Below, one piece after another: positions 1 to 8,934 of a stretch of DNA of 64,000 bases (positions within the stretch are counted from its first letter, which is position 1; the number at the start of each line of letters is the position of its first letter). The DNA comes from Hydractinia symbiolongicarpus (taxonomy: Eukaryota; Cnidaria; Hydrozoa; Anthoathecata; Hydractiniidae). Below the pieces are notes generated by a model. The model made no database searches. It was not told the origin of the DNA and saw only the letters and a list, made by a program, of their open reading frames with translations. The DNA lies in NCBI RefSeq assembly GCF_029227915.1, contig NC_079888.1, positions 22,610,001 to 22,674,000 of the forward strand, read 5' to 3'. The position numbers and the translations under genes were made by a program.

Positions 1-1816
1 TTTACTCCCTGGGTACTTTCTTTGTATACTTTTGACTATACGGGCCGAGTCCAAGATTTACGGGAAATCGCAGGTTTTCGTTTGCCGGCGATTAAACTTT
101 TTATTCAGCGTCTCATCAAAAATGAAAACATTTTTAAAAACTACAAGTCTCATGCGTTTTAGTGGTGAAAAAGTAATTTAAAAAATCGTTCGGGAAATGA
201 GTTTACTCCCTGGGTACTTTCTTTGTATACTTTTGACTATACGGGCCAAGCCCGGGACTTACGGGAAATCGCGGGTTTTTGTTTGCCAGCGATTAAACTG
301 CTGTTATTCAGCGTCTCATCATAAATGAATACATTTTTAAAAACTACAAGTCTCATGCGTTTTAGTGGTGAAATAATAATTTAAAAAATCGTTTGGGAAA
401 TGAGTTTATTCACAGGGTACTTTCTTTGCATACATTCGACTATACGGGCCAAGCCCGGGGAAATCGCGGGTTTTCGTTTGCCGGCGATTAAACCTCTTTC
501 ATTAAGCGTCTCATCAAAAATGAAAACAATTTTGAAAACTACAAGTCTCATGCGTTTTAGTGGTAAAAAAAAAAATTAAGAAATCGTTCTGGAAATGAGT
601 TTACTTCCTGGGTACTTTCTTTGTATACATTCGACTATACGGGCCAAGCCCAGGATTTACGGGAAATCGCGGGATTTCGTTTGCCGGCGATTAAACCTCT
701 TTTATTAAGCGTCTCATCAAAAATGAAAACATTTTTAAAAAGTACAAGTCTCATGGGCTTTAGTGGTGAGATAATAATTTAAAAAATCGTTCGGGAAACG
801 AGTTTACACCCCGGGTACTTTCTTTGTATACTTTTGACTATACGGGCCGAGTCCGGGATTTACGGGAAATCGCAGGTTTTCGTTTGCCGGCGATTAAACT
901 TCTTTTATTCAGCGTCTCATCAAAAATGAAAACATTTTTGAAAACTACAAGTCTCATGCGTTTTAGTGCTGAAAAAGAAATTTAAAAAATCGTTCGGGAA
1001 ATGAGTTTACTTCCTGGGTACTTTCTTTGTATACATTCGACTATACGGGCCAAGCCCAGGATTTACGGAAAATCGCGGGATTTCGTTTGCCGGCGATTAA
1101 ACCTCTTTTATTAAGCGTCTCATCAAAAATGAAAACATTTTTAAAAAGTACAAGTCTCATGGGCTTTAGTGGTGAGATAATAATTTAAAAAATCGTTCGG
1201 GAAATGAGTTTACTCCCTGGGTACTTTCTTTGTATACTTTTGACTATACGGGCCGAGTCCGGGATTTACGGGAAATCGCCGGTTTTCGTTTGCCAGCGAT
1301 TAAACTGCTTTTATTCAGCGTCTCATCAAAAATGAAAACATTCGTGAAAACTACAAGTCTCATGCGTTTTAGTGGTGAAATAATAATTTAAAAAATCGTT
1401 TGGGAAATGAGTTTACTCCCTGGGTACTTTCTTTGTATACTTTTGACTATACGGGCCGAGTCCAAGATTTACGGGAAATCGCAGGTTTTCGTTTGCCGGC
1501 GATTAAACTTTTTATTCAGCGTCTCATCAAAAATGAAAACATTTTTAAAAACTACAAGTCTCATGCGTTTTAGTGGTGAAAAAGTAATTTAAAAAATCGT
1601 TCGGGAAATGAGTTTACTCCCTGGGTACTTTCTTTGTATACTTTTGACTATACGGGCCAAGCCCGGGACTTACGGGAAATCGCGGGTTTTTGTTTGCCAG
1701 CGATTAAACTGCTGTTATTCAGCGTCTCATCATAAATGAATACATTTTTAAAAACTACAAGTCTCATGCGTTTTAGTGGTGAAATAATAATTTAAAAAAT
1801 CGTTTGGGAAATGAGT
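1..1816. repeat. Two-monomer block repeated at +1,411 bp
   Basis: Bases 1 to about 405 match about 1,412-1,816. Shared private variants include GTCCAAGATTTA, AAACTTTTTATTCAG (2 bp shorter than usual), GGGACTTACGGG, CTGCTGTTATTC and ATAAATGAATAC. The copies part company near 400/1,811, where one continues with TTATTCACAGGG and the other with TTACTCCCTGGG. Confidence 0.85.
401..1010. repeat. Three-monomer cassette, copy 1 (8-bp deletion type)
   Basis: Monomer 1 is beta-like and reads AAGCCCGGGGAAATCGCGGG at 451-470. It lacks 8 bp (ATTTACGG or equivalent), which removes the left arm and loop of D2, and it ends with a run of 11 A. Monomer 2 reads CTTCCTGGG, CCCAGGATTT and AAGTACAAGTCTCATGGGC. 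Monomer 3 reads ACACCCCGGG and GTGCTGAAAAAGAAATTT. This copy alone has GGGAAACGAG in monomer 3. Confidence 0.88.
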
Positions 1817-2420
1817 TTACTCCCTGGGTACTTTCTTTGTATACTTTTGACTATACGGGCCGAGTCCGGGATTTACGGGAAATCGCAGGTTTTCGTTTGC
1901 CGGCGATTAAACCACTTTCATTAAGCGTCTCATCAAGAATGAAAAGATTTCTGAAAACTACAAGTCTCATGCGTTTTAGTGGTGAAAAAATAATTTAAAA
2001 AATCGTTCGGGAAATGAGTTTACTCCCTGGGTACTTTCTTTGTATAGTTTTGACTATACGGGCCGAGTCCGGGATTTACGGGAAATCGCGGGTATTCGTT
2101 TGCCGGCGATTAAACTTCTTTTATTCAGCGTCTCATCAAAAATGAAAACATTTTTGAAAACTACAAGTCTCATGGGCTGTAGTGGTGAAATAATAATTTA
2201 AAAAATCGTTTGGGAAATTAGTTTACTTCCTGGGTACTTTCTTTGTATACTTTTGACTATACGGGCCGAGTCCGGGATTTACGGGAAATCACAGGTTTTC
2301 GTTTGCCGGCGATTAAACTTCTTTTATTCAGCGTCTCATCAAAAATGAAAACATTTTTGAAAACTACAAGTCTTATGCGTTTTAGTGGTGAAAAAATAAT
2401 TTAAAAAATCGTTCTGGAAA

Positions 2421-3030
2421 TGAGTTTATTCTCAGGGTACTTTCTTTGTATACATTCGAATATACGGGCCAAGCCCGGGGAAATCGCGGGTTTTCGTTTG
2501 CCGGCGATTAAACCTCTTTCATTAAGCGTCTCATCAAAAATGAAAACAATTTTGAAAACTACAAGTCTCATGCGTTTTAGTGGTAAAAAAAAAAATTAAG
2601 AAATCGTTCTGGAAATGAGTTTACTTCCTGGGTACTTTCTTTGTATACATTCGACTATACGGGCCAAGCCCAGGATTTACGGGAAATCGCGGGATTTCGT
2701 TTGCCGGCGATTAAACCTCTTTTATTAAGCGTCTCATCAAAAATGAAAACATTTTTAAAAAGTACAAGTCTCATGGGCTTTAGTGGTGAGATAATAATTT
2801 AAAAAATCGTTCGGGAAATGAGTTTACACCCCGGGTACTTTCTTTGTATACTTTTGACTATACGGGCCGAGTCCGGGATTTACGGGAAATCGCAGGTTTT
2901 CGTTTGCCGGCGATTAAACTTCTTTTATTCAGCGTCTCATCAAAAATGAAAACATTTTTGAAAACTACAAGTCTCATGCGTTTTAGTGCTGAAAAAGAAA
3001 TTTAAAAAATCGTTCGGGAAATGAGTTTAC
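2421..3030. repeat. Three-monomer cassette, copy 2
   Basis: Offset by +2,020 bp from copy 1 and close to identical with it, including the 11-A run and GTGCTGAAAAAGAAA. Private changes are TTATTCTCAGGG and CATTCGAATATACGG. The 8-bp deletion lies at 2,471-2,490. Confidence 0.88.
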
Positions 3031-3048
3031 TCCCTGGGTACTTTCTTT

Positions 3049-3066
3049 GTATACTTTTGACTATAC
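3049..3066. repeat. Dyad D1: GTATA / TATAC, 8-nt spacer
   Basis: The sequence GTATACTTTTGACTATAC has 5-bp perfect inverted arms. The arms are kept in nearly all monomers, while the class-defining changes fall in the 8-nt spacer (CTTTTGAC, CATTCGAC or CTTTAGAC). Exceptions include GTACAC forms (for example near 10,950 and 21,090) and CTATGC forms (near 4,070). It could be a protein-binding dyad or a small cruciform; neither is shown. Confidence 0.8.
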
Positions 3067-3079
3067 GGGCCGAGTCCGG

Positions 3080-3094
3080 GATTTACGGGAAATC
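3080..3094. repeat. Dyad D2: GATTT-ACGGG-AAATC
   Basis: Perfect 5-bp arms around a 5-nt loop. In monomers reading CCCGGGATTT...AAATCGCGGG the pairing extends past one G-G mismatch to CCCG/CGGG, a potential 9-pair stem. In the TCCGGG...CGCAGG alpha form the extension is interrupted. The right arm overlaps the left arm of D3, so the two hairpins could not form together. Confidence 0.78.
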
Positions 3095-3118
3095 GCAGGT
3101 TTTCGTTTGCCGGCGATT
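3091..3118. repeat. Dyad D3: AATCGC / GCGATT, 16-nt spacer
   Basis: AATCGC pairs with GCGATT. After one mismatch, GG and CC can also pair, giving 8 pairs in the usual monomer. It shares AATC with the right arm of D2. A variant in region D makes the stem perfect over 9 bp (see 44,390, 46,213 and 47,024). Confidence 0.78.
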
Positions 3119-3142
3119 AAACTTCTTTTATTCAGCGTCTCA

Positions 3143-3164
3143 TCAAAAATGAAAACATTTTTGA
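3143..3164. repeat. Dyad D4: TCAAAAATG / CATTTTTGA, AAAA loop
   Basis: A perfect 9-bp inverted repeat with a 4-nt loop, the strongest dyad in the standard monomer. Copies reading CATTTTTAA keep seven inner pairs. Copies with CATTCGTG, GAATAC or GGAAAAC have interrupted stems. It lies in the A/T-rich part, which would favour cruciform extrusion under torsion; this is inference. Confidence 0.82.
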
Positions 3165-3224
3165 AAACTACAAGTCTTATTCGTTTTAGTGGTGAAAAAA
3201 TAATTTAAAAAATCGTTCTGGAAA

Positions 3225-3830
3225 TGAGTTTATTCACAGGGTACTTTCTTTGCATACATTCGACTATACGGGCCAAGCCCGGGGAAATCGCGGGTTTTCG
3301 TTTGCCGGCGATTAAACCTCTTTCATTAAGCGTCTCATCAAAAATGAAAACAATTTTGAAAACTACAAGTCTCATGCGTTTTAGTGGTAAAAAAAAAAAA
3401 TTAAGAAATCGTTCTGGAAATGAGTTTACTTCCTGGGTACTTTCTTTGTATACATTCGACTATACGGGCCAAGCTCAGGATTTACGGGAAATCGCGGGAT
3501 TTCGTTTGCCGGCGATTAAACCTCTTTTATTAAGCGTCTCATCAAAAATGAAAACATTTTTAAAAAGTACAAGTCTCATGGGCTTTAGTGGTGAGATAAT
3601 AATTTAAAAAATCGTTCGGGAAATGAGTTTACACCCCGCGTACTTTCTTTGTATACTTTTGACTATACGGGCCGAGTCCGGGATTTACGGGAAATCGCAG
3701 GTTTTCGTTTGCCGGCGATTAAACTTCTTTTATTCAGCGTCTCATCAAAAATGAAAACATTTTTGAAAACTACAAGTCTCATGGGCTTTAGTGGTGAAAT
3801 AAAAATTTAAAAAATCGTTCGGGAAATAAG
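3225..3830. repeat. Three-monomer cassette, copy 3
   Basis: The 8-bp deletion lies at 3,275-3,294. The A run is 12 long here, and together with the 8-bp deletion it happens to keep one reading frame open across two monomers (3,224-3,607). Monomer 3 has ACCCCGCGTAC and ends GGGCTTTAGTGGTGAAATAAAAATTT, unlike copies 1 and 2. Confidence 0.86.
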
Positions 3831-4080
3831 TTTACACCCCGGGTACTTTCTTTGTATACTTTTGACTATACGGGCCAAGTCTGGGATTTACGGGAAATCG
3901 CAGGTTTTCGTTTGCCGGCGATTAAACTTCTTTTATTCAGCGTCTCATCAAAAATAAAAACATTTTTGAAAACTACAAGTCTCATGGGCTTTAGTGGTGA
4001 AATAATAATTTAAAAAATCGTTCGGGAGATGAGTTTACACCCTGGGTACCTTCTTTGTATACTTTTGACTATGCGGGCCG

Positions 4081-5401
4081 AGTCCGGGTTTTACGGGAAA
4101 TGGCGGGTTTTCGTTTGCCGGCGATTAAACTTCTTTTATTTAGCGTCTCATCAAAAATGAAAACATTTTTGAAAACTACAAGTCTCAAGCGTTTTAGTGG
4201 GGAAAAGATAATTTAAAAAATCGTTTTGGAAATGAGTTTACTCACAGGGTACTTTCTTTGTATACATTCGACTATACGGGCCAAGCCCGGGATTTACGGG
4301 AAATCGCAGGTTTTCGTTTGCCGGCGATTAAACCACTTTCATTAAGCGTCTCATCAAAAATGAAAACATTTCTGAAAACTACAAGTCTCATGCGTTTTAG
4401 TGGTGAAATGATAATTTAAAAAATCGTTTTGGAAATGAGTTTACTCACAGGGTACTTTCTTTGTATACTTTTGACTATACGGGCCGAGTCCAGGATTTAA
4501 GGGAAATAGCAGGTTTTCGTTTGCCGGCAATTAAACTTCTTTTATTCAGCGTCTCATCAAAAATGAAAACATTTTTAAAAACTACAAGTCTCATGCGTTT
4601 TAGTGGTGAAAAAATAATTTAAAAATCGTTCGGGAAATGAGTTTACACCCTGGGTACTTTCTTTGTATACTTTTGACTATACGGGCCGAGTCCGGGATTT
4701 ACGGGAAATCGCAGGTTTTCGTTTGCCGGCGATTAAACCACTTTCATTAAGCGTCTCATCAAAAATGAAAAGATTTCTGAAAACTACAAGTCTCATGCGT
4801 TTTAGTGGTGAAAAAATAATTTAAAAAATCGTTTTGGAAATGAGTTTACTCACAGGGTACTTTCTTTGTATACTTTTGACTATACGGGCCGAGTCCGGGT
4901 TTTACGGGAAATGGCGGGTTTTCGTTTGCCGGCGATTAAACTTCTTTTATTTAGCGTCTCATCAAAAATGAAAACATTTTTGAAAACTACAAGTCTCAAG
5001 CGTTTTAGTGGGGAAAAGATAATTTAAAAAATCGTTTTGGAAATGAGTTTACTCACAGGGTACTTTCTTTGTATACATTCGACTATACGGGCCAAGCCCA
5101 GGATTTACGGGAAATCGCAGGTTTTCGTTTGCCGGCGATTAAACCACTTTCATTAAGCGTCTCATCAAAAATGAAAACATTTCTGAAAACTACAAGTCTC
5201 ATGCGTTTTAGTGGTGAAATGATAATTTAAAAAATCGTTTTGGAAATGAGTTTACTCACAGGGTACTTTCTTTGTATACTTTTGACTATACGGGCCGAGT
5301 CCAGGATTTAAGGGAAATAGCAGGTTTTCGTTTGCCGGCAATTAAACTTCTTTTATTCAGCGTCTCATCAAAAATGAAAACATTTTTAAAAACTACAAGT
5401 C
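4081..5401. repeat. Four-monomer tandem duplication (shift 811 bp)
   Basis: About 4,081-4,590 matches 4,892-5,401: GTCCGGGTTTTACGGG with AAATGGCGGG, a beta copy, then GATTTAAGGGAAATAGCAGG with GGCAATTAAAC. The match ends at TCATGCG against TCATGGG. Most of the downstream block reappears at 8,535-9,340 (shift 3,645 bp from 4,890). Confidence 0.82.
4212..4414. repeat. Reference beta-class monomer (203 bp)
   Basis: Same length and phase as the alpha reference, but it carries a linked set of differences: CGTTTTGG at the start, TCACAGGGTAC in place of TCCCTGGGTAC, ACATTCGAC in place of ACTTTTGAC, GCCAAGCCCGGG in place of GCCGAGTCCGGG, and CCACTTTCATTAAGCG in place of CTTCTTTTATTCAGCG. Beta copies are scattered singly among alpha copies across the whole window. 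Many beta copies in 42-64 kb read CCTCTTTCATTAAGCG. Confidence 0.93.
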
Positions 5402-6260
5402 TCATGGGCTTTAGTGGTGAAATAATAATTTAAAAAATCGTTTGGGAAATGAGTTTACTCCCTGGGTACTTTCTTTGTATACTTTAGACTATACGGGCCG
5501 AGTACGGGATTTACGGGAAGTCGCAGGTTTTCGTTTGCCAGCGATTAAACTTCTTTTATTCAGCGTCTCATCAAAAATGAAAACATTTTTGAAAACTACA
5601 AGTCTCATGCGTTTTAGTGGTGAAAAAATAATTTAAAAATCGTTCGGGAAATGAGTTTACACCCTGGGTACTTTCTTTGTATACTTTTGACTATACGGGC
5701 CGAGTCCGGGATTTACGGGAAATCGCAGGTTTTCGTTTGCCGGCGATTAAACCACTTTCATTAAGCGTCTCATCAAAAATGAAAAGATTTCTGAAAACTA
5801 CAAGTCTCATGCGTTTTAGTGGTGAAAAAATAATTTAAAAAATCGTTCGGGAAATGAGTTTACTCCCTGGGTACTTTCTTTGTATAGTTTTGACTATACG
5901 GGCCGAGTCCGGGATTTACGGGAAATCGCGGGTATTCGTTTGCCGGCGATCAAACTTCTTTTATTCAGCGTCTCATCAAAAATGAAAACATTTTTGAAAA
6001 CTACAAGTCTCATGGGCTGTAGTGGTGAAATAATAATTTAAAAAATCGTTTGGGAAATTAGTTTACTCCCTGGGTACTTTCTTTGTATACTTTTGACTAT
6101 ACGGGCCGAGTCCGGGATTTACGGGAAATCGCAGGTTTTCGTTTGCCGGCGATTAAACTTCTTTTATTCAGCGTCTCATCAAAAATGAAAACATTTTTGA
6201 AAACTACAAGTCTTATGCGTTTTAGTGGTGAAAAAATATTTTAAAAAATCGTTTTGGAAA

Positions 6261-6860
6261 TGAGCTTATTCACAGGGTACTTTCTTTGTATACATTCGAC
6301 TATACGGGCCAAGCCCGGGGAAATCGCGGGTTTTCGTTTGCCGGCGATTAAACCTCTTTCATTAAGCGTCTCATCAAAAATGAAAACAATTTTGAAAACT
6401 ACAAGTCTCATGCGTTTTAGTGGTTAAAAAAAAAATTAAGAAATCGTTCTGGAAATGAGTTTACTTCCTGGGTACTTTCTTTGTATACATTCGACTATAC
6501 GGGCCAAGCCCAGGATTTACGGGAAATCGCGGGATTTCGTTTGCCGGCGATTAAACCTCTTTTATTAAGCGTCTCATCAAAAATGAAAACATTTTTAAAA
6601 AGTACAAGTCTCATGGGCTTTAGTGGTGAGATAATAATTTAAAAAATCGTTCGGGAAATGAGTTTACACCCCGGGTACTTTCTTTGTATACTTTTGACTA
6701 TACGGGCCGAGTCCGGGATTTACGGGAAATCGCAGGTTTTCGTTTGCCGGCGATTAAACTTCTTTTATTCAGCGTCTCATCAAAAATGAAAACATTTTTG
6801 AAAACTACAAGTCTCATGCGATTTAGTGGTGAAAAGATAATTTAAAAAATCGTTCTGGAA
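6261..6860. repeat. Three-monomer cassette, copy 4
   Basis: The 8-bp deletion lies at 6,311-6,330. The start has GAGCTTATTCACAGGG, and the A run is GTGGTTAAAAAAAAAA. Monomer 3 carries GCGATTTAGTGG and forms the start of the 609-bp trimer array that follows. Confidence 0.85.
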
Positions 6861-8486
6861 ATGAATTTACTCACAGGGTACTTTCTTTGTATACATTCGA
6901 CCATACGGGCCAAGCCCGGGATTTACGGGAAATCGCGGGATTTCGTTTGCCGGCGATTAAACCTCTTTTATTAAACGTCTCATCAAAAATGAAAACATTT
7001 TTAAAAACTACAAGTCTCATGGGCTTTAGTGGTGAAATAATAATTTAAAAAATCGTTCGGGAAATAAGTTTACACCCCGGGTACTTTCTTTGTATACTTT
7101 TGACTATACGGGCCAAGTCTGGGATTTACGGGAAATCGCAGGTTTTCGTTTGCCGGCGATTAAACTTCTTTTATTCAGCGTCTCATCAAAAATAAAAACA
7201 TTTTTGAAAACTACAAGTCTCATGGGCTTTAGTGGTGAAATAATAATTTAAAAAATCGTTCGGGAAATGAGTTTACACCCCGGGTACTTTCTTTGTATAC
7301 TTTTGACTATACGGGCCGAGTCCGGGATTTACGGGAAATCGCAGGTTTTCGTTTGCCGGCGATTAAACTTCTTTTATTCAGCGTCTCATCAAAAATGAAA
7401 ACATTTTTGAAAACTACAAGTCTCATGCGATTTAGTGGTGAAAAGATAATTTAAAAAATCGTTCTGGAAATGAATTTACTCACAGGGTACTTTCTTTGTA
7501 TACATTCGACCATACGGGCCAAGCCCGGGATTTACGGGAAATCGCGGGATTTCGTTTGCCGGCGAATAAACCTCTTTTATTAAACGTCTCATCAAAAATG
7601 AAAACATTTTTAAAAACTACAAGTCTCATGGGCTTTAGTGGTGAAATAATAATTTAAAAAATCGTTCGGGAAATAAGTTTACACCCCGGGTACTTTCTTT
7701 GTATACTTTTGACTATACGGGCCAAGTCTGGGATTTACGGGAAATCGCAGGTTTTCGTTTGCCAGCGATTAAACTTCTTTTATTCAGCGTCTCATCAAAA
7801 ATAAAAACATTTTTGAAAACTACAAGTCTCATGGGCTTTAGTGGTGAAATAATAATTTAAAAAATCGTTCGGGAAATGAGTTTACACCCCGGGTACTTTC
7901 TTTGTATACTTTTGACTATACGGGCCGAGTCCGGGATTTACGGGAAATCGCAGGTTTTCGTTTGCCGGCGATTAAACTTCTTTTATTCAGCGTCTCATCA
8001 AAAATGAAAACATTTTTGAAAACTACAAGTCTCATGCGATTTAGTGGTGAAAGGATAATTTAAAAAATCGTTCTGGAAATGAATTTACTCACAGGGTACT
8101 TTCTTTGTATACATTCGACCATACGGGCCAAGCCCGGGATTTACGGGAAATCGCGGGATTTCGTTTGCCGGCGATTAAACCTCTTTTATTAAACGTCTCA
8201 TCAAAAATGAAAACATTTTTAAAAACTACAAGTCTCATGGGCTTTAGTGGTGAAATAATAATTTAAAAAATCGTTCGGGAAATAAGTTTACACCCCGGGT
8301 ACTTTCTTTGTATACTTTTGACTATACGGGCCAAGTCTGGGATTTACGGGAAATCGCAGGTTTTCGTTTGCCGGCGATTAAACTTCTTTTATTCAGCGTC
8401 TCATCAAAAATAAAAACATTTTTGAAAACTACAAGTCTCATGGGCTTTAGTGGTGAAATAATAATTTAAAAAATCGTTTGGGAAAT
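6660..8486. repeat. Trimer higher-order repeat, 609 bp x 3
   Basis: Units are 6,660-7,268, 7,269-7,877 and 7,878-8,486, each of three monomers. Monomer 1 has ACACCCCGGG and GCGATTTAGTGG; monomer 2 is beta with GAATTTACTCAC, CGACCATACGGG and TTAAACGTCTC; monomer 3 has GGGAAATAAGTTTAC, CAAGTCTGGG and AAAATAAAAAC. The CCATAC marker falls at 6,901, 7,510 and 8,119, exactly 609 bp apart. Differences are few (GGCGAATAAAC and CCAGCG in unit 2, GAAAGGATAA in unit 3). Confidence 0.92.
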
Positions 8487-8934
8487 GAGTTTACACCCTG
8501 GGTACTTTCTTTGTATACTTTTGACTATGCGGGCCGAGTCCGGGTTTTACGGGAAATGGCGGGTTTTCGTTTGCCGGCGATTAAACTTCTTTTATTTAGC
8601 GTCTCATCAAAAATGAAAACATTTTTGAAAACTACAAGTCTCAAGCGTTTTAGTGGGGAAAAGATAATTTAAAAAATCGTTTTGGAAATGAGTTTACTCA
8701 CAGGGTACTTTCTTTGTATACATTCGACTATACGGGCCAAGCCCGGGATTTACGGGAAATCGCAGGTTTTCGTTTGCCGGCGATTAAACCACTTTCATTA
8801 AGCGTCTCATCAAAAATGAAAACATTTCTGAAAACTACAAGTCTCATGCGTTTTAGTGGTGAAATGATAATTTAAAAAATCGTTTTGGAAATGAGTTTAC
8901 TCACAGGGTACTTTCTTTGTATACTTTTGACTAT

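Larger units (their letters stand above)
3001..3203. repeat. Reference alpha-class monomer (203 bp)
   Basis: I use this copy as a coordinate guide. In order it has an A-rich start with ATCGTTCGGGAAATGAG; CTCCCTGGGTAC; the GTATAC...TATAC dyad; a G+C-rich core (about 3,060-3,119, near 53% G+C in consensus) with CGGGCCGAGTCCGGG and TTTGCCGGCGATTAAAC; the alpha marker CTTCTTTTATTCAGCG; then an A/T-rich part (near 26% G+C) ending GTGGTGAAAAAATAATTT. A hand count of the consensus gives 35 C, 41 G and 12 CpG in 203 bp. The phase is arbitrary. Its recognition sites for GTATAC and GCCGGC recur in most monomers. Confidence 0.95.
1826..6815. repeat. Pair of 1.1-kb blocks offset by 3,840 bp
   Basis: About 1,826-2,975 matches about 5,666-6,815. 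Shared private variants are GTATAGTTTTGAC (2,042 and 5,882), GGGCTGTAGTGG, GGGAAATTAGTTTAC and GAAAAGATTTCTG. A few single-base differences separate them (for example AATCACAGG against AATCGCAGG). The span given covers both copies and the unrelated monomers between them. Confidence 0.82.

Noticed and set aside
541-580. Long A runs (10-12 A near 560, 2,590, 3,390 and 6,430) as poly(A) tails of retroposons
   Set aside because: They are expansions of the A-rich linker in the normal monomer position, with no target-site duplication and no foreign sequence next to them.
3049-3066. GTATAC/TATAC as a TATA-type promoter
   Set aside because: TATAC within a dyad in every monomer is not evidence of a promoter, and no downstream gene or conserved start signal is present.
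3143-3167. Phased A-tracts giving intrinsic DNA bending
   Set aside because: Runs of A and T around D4 are spaced about 6-7 bp apart, not near the helical repeat of about 10.5 bp, so I do not claim a phased bend.
3001-3203. CENP-B box (pattern TTCGNNNNANNCGGG on either strand)
   Set aside because: The candidates TTCGTTTGCCGGCGA and TTCGGGAAATGAGTT do not fit the required bases, and I found no fit on the other strand of the consensus. A full motif scan of all monomers was not possible by eye.
3224-3607. Open frame of 127 codons over two monomers, and dozens of 60-64-codon frames (one per monomer, many starting TTG GGA AAT GAG) such as 9,898-10,092
   Set aside because: They recur with the satellite period, mostly need a TTG start, and stop in the A/T-rich linker. 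The period of 203 is not a multiple of 3, and substitutions and indels ignore codon position. The longer frame exists only because an 8-bp deletion and a 12-A run happen to offset each other. A 64-codon open frame in a 203-bp unit is expected by chance in six frames.
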